DNA of 64,000 nucleotides. It comes from Arion vulgaris (Eukaryota > Mollusca > Gastropoda > Stylommatophora > Arionidae). The position numbers and the translations under genes are program-made. Where the stretch lies: positions 46,847,806 through 46,911,805 of the forward strand of contig CM036755.1 of NCBI GenBank assembly GCA_020796225.1, written 5' to 3'. Under the pieces are notes generated by a model, which searched no databases, had not been told where the DNA came from, and worked only from the letters and a program-made list of their open reading frames with translations. Below are positions 31,761 through 41,279 of this stretch, in pieces (positions within the stretch are counted from its first letter, which is position 1; each line of letters starts with the position of its first letter).

Positions 31761-32285
31761 GGACTGTGTGTTATTGTGTTTGTCCTAATAAGGACATTTT
31801 GTCCTGTTCAGTGTTTATCCTAATAAGTACATGGGGTCTTGTTCTGTGTTTATCCTAATAAGTACATGGGGTCTTGTTCTGTGTTTATCCTAATAAGTAC
31901 ATGGGGACTTGTTCTGTGTTTATCCTAATAAGTACATGGGGTCTTGTTCTGTGTTTGTCCTAATAAGTACATTGGGTCTTGTTCTGTGTTTATCCTAATA
32001 AGTACATTGGGTCTTGTTCTGTGTTTGTCCTAATAAGTACATTTTGTCTTGTTCAGTGTTTATCCTAATAAGTACATGGGGTCTTGTTCTGTGTTTGTCC
32101 TAATAAGTACATGGGGTCTTGTTCTGTGTTTATCCTAATAAGTACATGGGGTCTTGTTCTGTGTTTGTCCTAATAAGTACATGGGGTCTTGTTCTGTGTT
32201 TATCCTAATAAGTACATGGGGTCTTGTTCTGTGTTTGTCCTAATAAGGACATGGGGTCTTGTTCTGTGTTTGTCTCATAAGACAT
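31761..32285. repeat. 35-bp tandem array, about 14 copies
   Basis: Unit tgtgtttatcctaataagta + catggggtcttgttc, period checked at 31812 and 31847. Variants alternate tttatcc/tttgtcc and ggg/ttg. The first copies are the most diverged. Confidence 0.94.
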
Positions 32286-32740
32286 GATTTATAGAACGAG
32301 CTTTTATATGAGCTTCATAAAGAGTGTGTTTCACTGCTTCGGTTATTTCTGAGGTCCTCCTTTCGCGTGGACGCCTTTTGCTTTGTATCTACTGTATCAG
32401 AGTAGCTTTGCTCTTTAAGGCTGATACGCCTTTTGCTTTGTATCTACTGTATCAGAGTAGCATTGCTCTTTAAGGCTGATACGCCTTTTGCTTTGTATCT
32501 ACTGTATCAAGGTAGCACTGCTCTCTAAGGCTGATAGTAATCTGCTTATGTGACCGAATAATTTAATTTGTTGTTTCTTGATGTAGTACCCACTTTTTTT
32601 ATGATGTCTTCATTTCTAAGACGGTTCCTTCTTGAATACTCCCAGCATTCTGCGTTGACACTTCATCTATGTCATTACTAGTTTTCTTCTATCGTTTGAT
32701 GTCGGTGCCCAAGTTTGACACTGATAGCATAATGTGAATG
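32286..32740 (-). mobile_element. LINE 3' fragment, family B, with a 55-bp internal triplication
   Basis: tttatatgagcttcataaag, tgtgaccgaataatttaatt and gttttcttctatcgtttgat match family B on the minus strand. Inside, acgccttttgctttgtatct recurs at 32371, 32426 and 32481, a 55-bp unit covering the RYSGYKAKG-coding region. Confidence 0.82.
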
Positions 32741-32744
32741 CAAA

Positions 32745-32990
32745 ATTATAAATGAAGAAATCAGAAGAAGACTGGATGTGAAGCCAGTCATGCAATTCAA
32801 CAACAGATTAAATGGTTTGGACACGTGACCAGAATACCCTGGTATCGCCTACCACAGAGAGCCACACAGAAAAAGTATAATGAGTACAAAACAAGAGGAA
32901 TAACAAGCAAAAGATGGAGCGACGGCAACAAGAACAGCCTTACGAACATGAATATCAGCTTACAAAGTGCCTTAAAACAAGCACACACAA
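32745..32990 (+). mobile_element. LINE 3' fragment, family C
   Basis: gaagactggatgtgaagcc, ggtttggacacgtgaccag and gagccacacagaaaaagtat match 20460-20700 and the minus-strand copy at 56150-56400. It continues into the 71-bp array, which is its own 3' end repeated. Confidence 0.8.
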
Positions 32991-33548
32991 GATAACTACG
33001 TTTCGCCCCCAACACTTCTATAAAGAAGTAAATGGTGGAAGAGAAGAACAAGCACACACGAGATCACTACGTTTCACCCCAACACTTCTATAAAGAAGTA
33101 AATGGTGGAAGAGAAGAACAAGCACACACAAGATCACTACGTTTCACCCCCAACACTTCTATAAAGAAGTAAATGATGGAAGAGAAGAACAAGCACACAC
33201 AAGATCACTACGTTTCACCCCAACACTTCTATAAAGAAGTAAATGATGGAAGAGAAGAACAAGCACACACAAGATCACTACGTTTCATCCCCAACACTTC
33301 TATAAAGAAGTAAATGGTGGAAGAGAAGAACAAGCACACACAAGATCACTACGTTTCACACTCAACACTTCTATAAAGAAGTAAATGGTGGAAGAGAAGA
33401 ACAAGCACACACAAGATCACTACGTTTCACCCCAACACTTCTATAAAGAAGTAAATGATGGAAGAGAAGAACAAGCACACACAAGATCACTACGTTTCAC
33501 CCCAACACTTCTATAAAGAAGTAAATGGTGGAAGAGAAGAAGAAGAGC
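32991..33548. repeat. 70-71-bp tandem array (about 8 copies) of a LINE 3' end
   Basis: Unit gatcactacgtttcacccc, aacacttctataaagaagta, aatggtggaagagaagaaca, agcacacacaa. It starts at 32991, 33062 and 33132 and so on. Single-copy versions are at the ends of family C at 20690-20750 and 56120-56200 (minus). Confidence 0.93.
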
Positions 33549-33779
33549 ATAATGCGGGGAGGAAGATTGTGTTGAACATTGCTAATTTTGTTTTCATAGT
33601 GACATGTTTACATTTTAAAATGTATGCTGTTTTGTCATATTATTCCATTTGCTTCATTGCATCTTTGTTGTATTTCAATAGTTATTCTGCCTTGCTGAAA
33701 AAAATGTTCCCTAGATATGTAAAGTCCTTGTTTTGTTTTAATTGATGTTTTTCTCACTAGCTAATGTTATTACTTCGGT

Positions 33780-33938
33780 GATCATGATGATGATAATGAT
33801 GATGATGATGAGGTTAATAAAGATAATGATGTTGTTGATAATGATGATGATGTTGATGTTGTTGATGATGACAATGATGATAGTGATGATGATGATGAGG
33901 ATGATGATGATGAATATAATAATGATGATGACGATGAC

Positions 33939-33973
<35 letters not shown>

Positions 33974-33978
33974 CGAAA
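33780..33978. repeat. GAT microsatellite
   Basis: Pure and imperfect GAT triplets; frames on both strands are artefacts. No recognisable LINE end adjoins it. Confidence 0.95.
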
Positions 33979-34021
33979 CCACTGTGACATGTAAGAGCAG
34001 TAAAATAGAATCCTAATCGTG

Positions 34022-35396
34022 TCCCACTTACGCAATACTTAACACGGATGAGTTGGGCCTGAAGCTACAGATCGTGCCCACTTACGCTGTACTTAATACG
34101 GTTGAGTTGAGCCTGATGCTACAGATGGTGCTCACTTACGCAGTACTTACTTAATACATTTGAGTTGGGCCTGAAGCTACAGATAGTGCCCACTTACGCA
34201 GTACTTAATACGGTTGAGTTGGGCCTGATGCTACAGATGGCGCCCACTTACGCAGTACTTACTTAATACGGTTGAGTTGGGCCTGAAGCTATAGATAGTT
34301 CCCACTTACGCAGTACTTAATACGGTTGCGTTGGGCCTGAAGTTGCAGAAAGTGCCCACTTACGCAGTACTTAATACGGTTGAGTTGGGCCTGAAGCTAC
34401 AGATAGTGCCCACTTACACAGTACTTAATACGGTTGAGTTGGGCCTTAAGCTACAGATAGTGCCCACTTACGTAGTACTTAATACGGTTGAGTTGGGCCT
34501 GAAGCTACAGATAGTGCCCACTTACGCAGTACTTAATACGGTTGAGTTGAGCCTGAAGCTACAGATAGTGCCCACTTACGCAGTACTTAATACGGTTGAG
34601 TTGGGCCTGAAGCTACAGATAGTGCCCACTTACGCAGTACTTAATACGGTTGAGTTGGGCCTCAAGCTACAGAAAGTGCCCACTTACGCAGTACTTAATA
34701 CGGTTGAGTTGAGCCTGAAGCTACAGATAGTGCCCACTTACGCAGTACTTAATACGGTTGAGTTGGGCCTGAAGCTACAGATAGTGCCCACTTACGCAGT
34801 ACTTAATACGGTTGAGTTGGGCCTGAAGCTACAGAAAGTGCCCACTTACACAGTACTTAATACGGTTGAGTTGGGCCTGAAGCTACAGAAAGTGCCCACT
34901 TACGCAGTACTTAATACGGTTTAATTGGGCCTGAAGCTACAGATAGTGCCCACTTACGCAGTACTTAATACGGTTGAGTTGGGCTTGAAGCTACAGATAG
35001 TGCCCACTTACGCAGTACTTAATACGGTTGAGTTGGGCCTGAAGCTACAGATAGTGCCCACTTACACAGTACTTAATACGGTTGAGTTGGGCCTGAAGCT
35101 ACAGATAGTGCCCACTTACACAGTACTTAATACGGTTGAGTTGGGCCTGAAGCTACAGATAGTGCCCACTTACACAGTACTTAATACGGTTGAGTTGGGC
35201 CTGAAGCTACAGATAGTGCCCACTTACACAGTACTTAATACGGTTGAGTTGGGCCTGAAGCTACAGATAGTGCCCACTTACGCAGTACTTAATACGGTTG
35301 AGTTGGGCCTGAAGCTACAGATAGTGCCCACTTACGCAGTACTTAATACGGTTGAGTTGGGCCTTAAGCTACAGATAGTGTCCCCTTACTATAAAC
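34022..35396. repeat. 54-bp tandem array, about 25 copies
   Basis: Unit cttacgcagtacttaatacg, gttgagttgggcctgaagct, acagatagtgccca. 54 is divisible by 3, so + frames of 197 and 161 codons (18-residue repeat TYAVLNTVELGLKLQIVP) cross it, separated by one stop at 34922. Intron 6 on both sides and unbroken exon 6-7 phasing argue against translation. Confidence 0.95.
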
Positions 35397-35450
35397 TGCG
35401 AAAACAGTAGATACATAGATTTGTGGAGATCCGTGATCGCCTACGCCAGC

Positions 35451-35485
<35 letters not shown>

Positions 35486-35490
35486 ATAAA
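35397..35490 (+). mobile_element. LINE family A 3' end with GAT tail
   Basis: agatttgtggagatccgtga, cgcctacgccagc, then (GAT)n at 35450-35483. It shows directly that family A ends in a GAT microsatellite. Confidence 0.75.
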
Positions 35491-35574
35491 CAGCGAAACA
35501 AAGTAAACAACGTCATAATGATGGCATCAGAAAGAGAAGTAAAAAATGTAACAAAATATTGTTTTCTCTTACAG

Positions 35575-35760
35575 TGCCATATCTGTTGGAAAGATATAAA
35601 TGCAATAACTCAAATCTGATCAGGAAAGTTGAAGACCCACAAAAACCGATTATCGTGGAATTATGTTCTTCATGTTTACTTGACAACAAACAGGGAAACG
35701 TGGTACAAGCTGGGCTGATTGTGTGTGCGAAAAGTGAGACGAACAAATGCAATATTACAG
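35575..35760 (+). CDS. Receptor tyrosine phosphatase, exon 7: membrane-proximal ectodomain
   Basis: 186 bases, phase 1 at both ends, with the acceptor gttttctcttacag and the donor gtgaga. It encodes PYLLERYKCNNSNLIRKVED, PQKPIIVELCSSCLLDNKQG and NVVQAGLIVCAKSETNKC. DNKQGNVVQAGLIV matches the membrane-proximal FN3-like module of R3 phosphatases, where an acidic/NG turn precedes a hydrophobic strand. Six cysteines suggest disulphides not typical of FN3. Two sequons (NNS, NIT). The junction codons TTG (exon 6) and GGT (exon 8) are open. Confidence 0.83.
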
Positions 35761-35774
35761 GTGAGATTATCCTT

Positions 35775-35860
35775 TTCTTCTTCAAATGTTCCATATTGAC
35801 TTCTTGTTAAACCACTCTTTGTGATTTCTATGTGATCTGAACCTAAGAGCGATATTTTCA
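35775..35860 (-). mobile_element. SINE family D, 3' part, cut by a MITE
   Basis: cttcttcaaatgttccatat, ctctttgtgatttctatgtg and gatctgaacctaagagcga. It stops at 35855 where cag repeats and the MITE begin. Confidence 0.75.
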
Positions 35861-35870
35861 GTTTCAGTTT

Positions 35871-36037
35871 CAGTTTGGCGGCTCGTCATTAAGGGTCAAT
35901 GGGCCGGCCCCACCAAAAATAAGGTGTAATGTGTATTTATTATTTTATACATTAAAATATATCCTAACCGAAACCATGATTTTACCGAAAATTTATGTCT
36001 GGCCCCACCAAACAAAAATTATCACGAGCCGCCACTG
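35871..36037 (-). mobile_element. hAT-type MITE, copy 2, opposite orientation
   Basis: Starts cagtttggcggctcgtcatt and ends cacgagccgccactg, about 167 bp, reversed relative to the other copies. The left end carries extra TTTCAG repeats that hide the target-site duplication. Confidence 0.85.
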
Positions 36038-36039
36038 GT

Positions 36040-36140
36040 TTGGAGTATCTTCAATGCACTCAGGACATATCAATAGGTATTCCGATCTCCTTCTCAATAT
36101 CTCCAACAGCGTCCATGCAGCGACTGACTGTACCTGTTCT
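36040..36140 (+). repeat. Family R copy
   Basis: aatgcactcaggacatatca, ataggtattccgatctcctt and caacagcgtccatgcag match 53780-53870. Confidence 0.6.
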
Positions 36141-36204
36141 ATTTTGATTGCTGACCAAGAACAATTCTACGTTGTGCAAGTTGTGCGCCTACAAGCAGGA
36201 GGAC

Positions 36205-36480
36205 AACACATCTTTCTTCTTCTTCAAACGCTCCAAATCGAACACTTGTTATACTTGTTATACTTTATAATTTGTATGTGATCTGAACCTAGGAGCGACT
36301 GTACGTTGTGCCAGTTATGCGCCTACAAGTAGGCCAGCACATCCGATTTCTGTGACGCTTTTATTTACTAGGGGAGCTTCCTAGGCCGTTACTTCAATCG
36401 CCTCTTACGACATGCCTTGTAGGCCGCAGTGTTTCCATTCTTTGTTTCCCTTGTGAGCCCTGGTAATACACGATCGAGAT
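36205..36480 (-). mobile_element. SINE-like retroposon, family D
   Basis: tcttcttcttcaaacgctcc, gatctgaacctaggagcgac, tgcgcctacaagtaggccag, cctcttacgacatgccttgt and ccctggtaatacacg. Nearly full length on the minus strand. Confidence 0.82.
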
Positions 36481-36714
36481 TAACTAAATGTGTTATTCAG
36501 TGGACCCATGTATCAAACCTGGGGTTGCCTCTGGCAACACCCATATAGAAACAAAAGTTCTTCACAGAACTATACACACATACAAAAACACCATTGTATG
36601 GGACAACGGTCCTTTTTAGGACTAGCCCCAGTCCATAAGGCACACAAAGATGGAAGACCAATCCGCTCTGATCTAACCAAACATTACAACCGTCTTAGAT
36701 TGAACAAGGTGTGG

Positions 36715-36716
<2 letters not shown>

Positions 36717-36751
<35 letters not shown>

Positions 36752-36935
36752 ACATCCTCATCGCCCTTTCTGTGAGTTACAATGTGTTCTCCGATCTCTT
36801 TCTTACACAGGAAGATCTCATCAGCAGTGCTCAAACTCCGTAGTACCGACGTGAGCCCCCGATGTAATTTAGAAGATTGTGAAAATATATTGTAGGAATT
36901 TTGTATTTTTAACCTTTCTAATAAATGAGTGTCGA
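36717..36935 (-). mobile_element. SINE family C, 3' part, with (TGAT)n tail
   Basis: A ttgattgattgattgattga tail of about 34 bp, then tttcttacacaggaagatct, aactccgtagtaccgacg and atgtaatttagaagattgtg. The head is absent. The preceding 230 bp (36485-36716) has no recognised content. Confidence 0.8.
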
Positions 36936-36985
36936 ATATTTATCCGACCTTTTTTCTAAAGATCTCAGGTTGATCCAGCCTCAAC

Positions 36986-37400
36986 AAGGTACCCGGAAAA
37001 GCACTGTGTCAAAAAGGTACCCGGAAAAGCACTGTGTCAACAAGGTACCCGGAAAAGCACTGTGTCAACAAGGTACCCGGAAAAGCACTGTGTCAACAAG
37101 GTACCCGGAAAAGCACTGTGTCAAAAAGGTACCCGGAAAAGCACTGTGTCAACAAGGTACCCGGAAAAGCAATGTGTCAACAAGGTACCCGGAAAAGCAC
37201 TGTGTCAACAAGGTACCCGGAAAAGCACTGTGTCAACAAGGTACCCGGAAAAGCAATGTGTCAACAAGGTACCCGGAAAAGCAATGTGTCAACAAGGTAC
37301 CCGGAAAAGCACTGTGTCAACAAGGTCCCCGGGAAAAGCACTGTGTCAACAAGGTACCCGGAAAAGCAATGTGTCAACAAGGTACCCGGAAAAGCACTGT
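36986..37400. repeat. 28-bp tandem array, about 15 copies
   Basis: Unit aaggtacccggaaaagcact + gtgtcaac, almost homogeneous (variants aac/aaa and cac/caa), one copy with ggtccccggg near 37324. Three + frames stay open because the unit is not a multiple of 3; not genes. Confidence 0.96.
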
Positions 37401-37451
37401 GAAGTAAAGGCGGCGGACGCGATGTTGACCACATCCCCCATCGTGTGCCGA

Positions 37452-37574
37452 CATCGGTGGTATCTGTAGCGTATAGGTTAGGTACTCGTCTCTCGTGACA
37501 AAGGTAACCGGTTCGCTCCCACATGGAGATTTTTCCAAAGATCCCTGATCTCAGTGTAGGTGAGATCGAGTTCC
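37452..37574 (+). mobile_element. SINE family C, left part (split by a LINE)
   Basis: tRNA-like head with atctgtagcgtataggttag and B-box-like GGTTCGCTCCC, then gatccctgatctcagtgtag. It ends at the left copy of GAGATCGAGTTCC (37562-37574). The element resumes at 38045. Confidence 0.87.
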
Positions 37575-38044
37575 GAAATGAACACGCCGACAAGCTAGCT
37601 AAAGAAGGCGGGCGACTACCTCAGACTGATCTTGAGATCAGTTATGAGGAAGCTAGAACAACCATCGGCTGGCACTACAGAGACAAATGGACAAAAGACC
37701 ATCCTCAGTACAGCAACAGCGATGGGTATTATGGTCTGTCTCGTAGTGAACAAGTTGCTATACTCCGCCTCCGTACCGGCCACAACAAGCTACGCGCCCA
37801 CATGTTTAACAAATTTAAAATTGGCACAACTAGCCTGTGCCCCTGCGAAAAGGCGGACATGATGGTAGAGCACATACTGCAAGATTGTCAATTGATAGCA
37901 GGTCTAAGAAAAGAAACCTGACCCCAAAACACAGAACTTCGCGAGAAGCTGTAGGGAGGAACGGAGTTCCTTAAAGCCACGGTAAAATTCATGATAAAAA
38001 TTAGTTCATCAATCTAGGCCGGGATCGCGAGAGACAGAGAGAGA
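37575..38044 (+). mobile_element. 5'-truncated jockey-type LINE, RNase H end, nested in a SINE
   Basis: 470 bp bounded by an exact 13-bp duplication, GAGATCGAGTTCC (37562-37574, 38045-38057). The frame open to 37921 begins NEHADKLAKEGGRLPQTDLE, then AILRLRTGHNKLRAHMF, LCPCEKADMMVEHILQDCQL: the end of an RNase H domain (NExAD holds a catalytic Asp) and the CPC...VEHIL finger of jockey/I-type elements. A stop follows at 37921, then a short remainder and a GA-rich tail. The open frame up to that stop suggests a fairly young insertion. Confidence 0.9.
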
Positions 38045-38385
38045 GAGATCGAGTTCCTAGTCATATCGGATACGGAGGATAAAACTTAGGTCCCTTGTTC
38101 AAATTGAGCCAGTAAAAGAACCCTTGGCAGCTCAAAATATGGAGAAGAGTAGGCAGGAAAACCGCTGCCCAGGCAAAATTATTTAAAATATTTTTTTTCT
38201 AAAACAGTAATAAAATTCCTACAAAATATTTTCACCACCTTCAAAATTGCATCGGGCCCTCGCCGGTGCTACGAAGTTCGTGCACTACCGCTGATATCTT
38301 CCTGTGTAAAAAAGAGATCGGAGTACACATGGTTACTCACAGAAGTGCAGTGATGTTGGTCCTATAAATCAATCAATCAATCATG
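38045..38385 (+). mobile_element. SINE family C, right part with (AATC)n tail
   Basis: Continues from 37574: gagttcctagtcatatcgga, gttcaaattgagccagtaaa, aaccgctgcccaggc, then cctgtgtaaaaaagagatcg and the tail aaatcaatcaatcaatc. Matches 42900-43243 in the same order. Confidence 0.87.
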
Positions 38386-38439
38386 CGTTCACGGTCAATG
38401 ACAAATACGGACCTAGCACCGTATTACCCAATGTTCATT

Positions 38440-38660
38440 GTTCATTTGAGGATCATCTTCATCACACATCGTAGTTGTATCCATAATTGCTTCGATCTCC
38501 TCACAAGTATGTATCTCAGTTTGTTTAGGCTAAGAATTCCCTTTCTGTGTTGACTGATGTATCTACTGATTTTTCTCTCGTGGTTTTCCCGTCTTGCCGC
38601 ACCTATCGGTATGCTCAACTTGCGCAACCGAGATAGAGAATACCTTTTATCTTCATCCAA
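38440..38660 (+). repeat. Family R copy, longest single-copy version
   Basis: ttcatttgaggatcatcttc, cataattgcttcgatctcct, gtatgtatctcagtttg, tgactgatgtatctactgat, ttctctcgtggttttcccg and ccgagatagagaatacc. It provides the unexpanded form of the region that holds the 63-bp array at 49037-50165. Confidence 0.72.
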
Positions 38661-38764
38661 TATCACCCAATGTATCTCGAGGTATAAAAAAAGGGTTTAT
38701 TTACTATTTGTTTTAGCAACCAATAACAATTATACATTTTACTAAACTGTTCTTTATTCATCTC

Positions 38765-38990
38765 ATAATGGTTTATTTTGGGCCGTGCCATGCCATGATA
38801 CAGACAGGTGGTCGCATCAGGCGGGACCGTAAAGGAAGCGGCATAAGCAGCAAAATCACAATTAACGGTTATTTTGAAGAAAAACAATTTAAGGGGCGGC
38901 GTTTCGAAGACTTGCATCATACAGAGGAAGTATACCGCACAGCCCTGGGTTTATTTCCACTTATATCGTTGTTTTCCTTTTTCTCGCTGG
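38765..38990 (+). repeat. Dispersed repeat L
   Basis: gccgtgccatgccatgatac, aggtggtcgcatcaggcgg, gaagaaaaacaatttaaggg and gcgtttcgaagacttgcatc. The second copy is at 52985-53190 on the minus strand. Both keep partly open, similar frames (GGRIRR..., NGYFEEKQF/EGYLKEKQL), suggesting a former protein-coding element of unknown kind. Confidence 0.6.
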
Positions 38991-39224
38991 CGCAGAAACG
39001 TACCCCTTAATGTTTTAAGCAGTGGTATGTCTTTGTTATGTCAGTGTTAAGCAGAAAGTGAGAAGCAACGGCAAACTACTGAACGTATAAATGTTGCCTA
39101 GAAAATCGACGACTCGTTTATTGTTGTTGATGGCTAAGTCATGCAAAGAATATACCACGATTTTCATTTTCATACAGTAAAATATTGTATAACTGCCCTA
39201 TTTTATTTTTAAATGCTAAATTTC

Positions 39225-39386
39225 CAGAAAATGAGTAGCATTATCTGTAACAAGTCATTGTCAAATGATATCAGAATGAGAGTAATACAGTGTTACATAG
39301 AACAAATACTGACATACGGATGCGAGTCATGGACAATAAACAAACAGATCGAAAATCTCTGAGGGCCACAGAAATGTGGTTATATA
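39225..39386 (+). mobile_element. LINE family A, left part, split by a MITE
   Basis: taacaagtcattgtcaaatg, acatagaacaaatactgac and catacggatgcgagtcatgg match 880-960. It resumes at 39648 after the MITE. Confidence 0.8.
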
Positions 39387-39645
39387 CAGGTGTGTTCAAC
39401 TTAAAAGCAGCCCGTGAATGGAGCTAATCTGGCATATATGTATGGAAACGGAAGGTTCAGTTATGACGTAGTATAGGTCAAGGTTGTGTGACGGTGTGTA
39501 ATTGTAGTGCGGGAAGGGGCGATGAACAAATGTGACGTAGGACGAGCTAGTCAGAACCGATTTAAACAGTAAATAAACACAACTCAATGCTGTACCTGGC
39601 AACTTTCGAATTGTCAATGGGGCTGCAATTATCTTGAACACCCTG
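39387..39645 (+). mobile_element. Tc1/mariner-like MITE inserted at TA
   Basis: 259 bp, with ends CAGGTGTGTTCAACTTAA and TTATCTTGAACACCCTG, imperfect inverted repeats flanked by TA on both sides (39385-39386, 39646-39647). TA duplication and a CAGG(G)TGTTCAA end are typical of Tc1/mariner. The LINE reads through when it is removed. No transposase is encoded. Confidence 0.82.
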
Positions 39646-39975
39646 TAGAAGAATAATTAGAATTCCATGGACTGCTAAAATGACTAATGGGGTGGTGTTG
39701 AATGAGATCAAGACACAGAGAAAGCTTATCGTCAATTTAAGAAAGAGGTAGTCATCATTTTTCGGAAATGTGATGAGTAGGGGATGTATAGAACACATTG
39801 TTACTACTAGTAAAATAGAAGGAAACAATGTGAGAAAGACAGAAAGAGAACATTTTGGATAGCCTGACTTGGCACGGAAGAGCGTCAACAACTGAGATGA
39901 TAGCAAACACCAGAGACAGATATCTGTGGAGATCCATTATCGCATACGCCAGCCGGCACGGCACCTTATGATGAT
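39646..39975 (+). mobile_element. LINE family A, right part
   Basis: aattccatggactgctaaaa, gtagtcatcatttttcgg, gcctgacttggcacggaag and cagccggcacggcacctt, with a short GATGAT tail. Matches 1030-1345. Confidence 0.8.
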
Positions 39976-40041
39976 TATGATGTCTTTTTGATGTTTATAA
40001 AATATTTGATTTGTATATTACTCATCTCTTTTAATGAACAG

Positions 40042-40155
40042 GTTCATGGCCGTTTTCAGATAATAAATTTCATACGTTCGCTAAATGGAAGGAAGCCAGC
40101 AACATCAAATTTGAAAAGCCATATCGCGCTACTCATGATGATTGGAAAGTTAGAC
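40042..40155 (+). CDS. Receptor tyrosine phosphatase, exon 8: R3 membrane-proximal module
   Basis: 114 bases, phase 1 at both ends, with the acceptor ttttaatgaacag and the donor gtgagt. It encodes SWPFSDNKFHTFAKWKEASN, then IKFEKPYRATHDDWKVR. The KPYRATxxxW stretch is the conserved segment before the last ectodomain strands in R3 receptor phosphatases such as insect PTP10D. The acceptor is A-rich and weak. The junction codons GGT and CAA are open. Confidence 0.85.
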
Positions 40156-40192
40156 GTGAGTTATATAACATGTGTTATTTATGCTTTATATT

Positions 40193-40364
40193 TCTCTTCT
40201 TCTTCTTCTTCTTCAAACACTTCATATCAAACCACTCTATGTGATTTGTGTGTGATCTGAGCCTAAGAGCGGTTGTACGTTGTGCCAGTTATGCGACTAC
40301 AAGGTGGCCAGCACATCCGATTTATGCGATGTTTTTATTTAGGTAGCTTCCTAGGTCCTACATC
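40193..40364 (-). mobile_element. SINE family D, 3' part (split by SINE S2)
   Basis: ttcttcttcttcttcaaaca, gtgatctgagcctaagagcg and gcgactacaaggtggccagc, to the left copy of AGGTCCTACATC at 40353-40364. It resumes at 40569. Confidence 0.82.
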
Positions 40365-40568
40365 GCCCGTCTGCCCAGCGTGTTCGTAGCGCGTTGGACT
40401 ACGGGTGACTATCCTCTGTGTGTGCGGGTTCAATTCCGCGGGATGGCAGAAAAAGCCACAGATTCCCCAGATTTACGGTATTCGTGGCACCCAACCGAAG
40501 GGTTACGATGTCCATGCCACCGAACCGAAGAGCTGAAAAGCTCAGGTGCTTCTGGATCGGAAAAAAAA
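40365..40568 (+). mobile_element. tRNA-derived SINE S2 nested in SINE D, 12-bp duplication
   Basis: 204 bp from gcccgtctgcccagcgtg, with GTTCGTAGCGCGTTG and GGTTCAATTCC boxes, to a run of 9 A. Flanked by exact AGGTCCTACATC at 40353-40364 and 40569-40580. This defines the S2 ends and shows an A tail, so S2 probably uses an L1-like or other A-tail LINE partner. Confidence 0.88.
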
Positions 40569-40675
40569 AGGTCCTACATCAGTCGCCACTTATGACATGG
40601 CTTGTAGGTCGCAGTGGTACTATTCTTTGCTTCTCTTGCATGCCCCGGTACTACACAGGCGACTTTAAATTCTGT
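40569..40675 (-). mobile_element. SINE family D, 5' part
   Basis: gtcctacatcagtcgccact, acatggcttgtaggtcgcag and gccccggtactacacaggc: the head side of the element begun at 40193. Confidence 0.82.
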
Positions 40676-40709
40676 TACTAAGAAGCAAACATGGAAAGTA
40701 AAAGAATCA

Positions 40710-41015
40710 TTGTTAAATAGCTTGTCCTGAGCAGAACTTTGTCTCCTTAACAGTCCTTGAAAATCTCTCTCTCGTAGGCCAGATGCCCCGCCTCTGCAGC
40801 CGTCATGATCACATCATTATCAAATAGCTTGTCCTGAGCAGAACTTTGTCTCCTTAACAATCCTTGGTAATTTCTCTCTCTCATATGTCAGATGTCCTAC
40901 CTCTGCAGCGGTCATGCTCAAGCCATCAATTACATCCTGAATCTATCTTCTCCGTGGTCTTCCTCTTTGCCAGGATGTCTCCTTCCATGATGGTCTTTAT
41001 GATGATTATTTTACT
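40710..41015 (-). mobile_element. LINE 3' fragment, family E, with internal duplication
   Basis: caaatagcttgtcctgagca occurs at about 40714 and 40815, so the 3' ~100 bp is duplicated. Then acatcctgaatctatcttct and gtggtcttcctctttgcc (minus: GKEEDHGE-like). Matches 48205-48440. Confidence 0.78.
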
Positions 41016-41117
41016 TTCCATATTTTCTTCTTAACTACTTACATACCTTGAACTTTACTGACTTCCAACCACAGATGTTTTATGATATACGAAATTGTAT
41101 CCCTCATTGGTTCTGGG

Positions 41118-41279
41118 CAGTGGCGGCTCGTGATCGTTTTAGTTGGTGGGGTCAGACACAAATTTTCGGGAAAATCATGGGTTTGGGTTAGGTTATATTT
41201 TAATTTATTCAATAATAAATACACGTTACATATTTTTTATGGGGCCCGTCCCTCTAGCCCTATTGACGAGCCGCCACTG
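41118..41279 (+). mobile_element. hAT-type MITE, copy 3
   Basis: 162 bp, CAGTGGCGGCTCGTGATCG to GACGAGCCGCCACTG, flanked by GTTCTGGG and ATTCTGGG (7 of 8 bases match). Confidence 0.92.
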
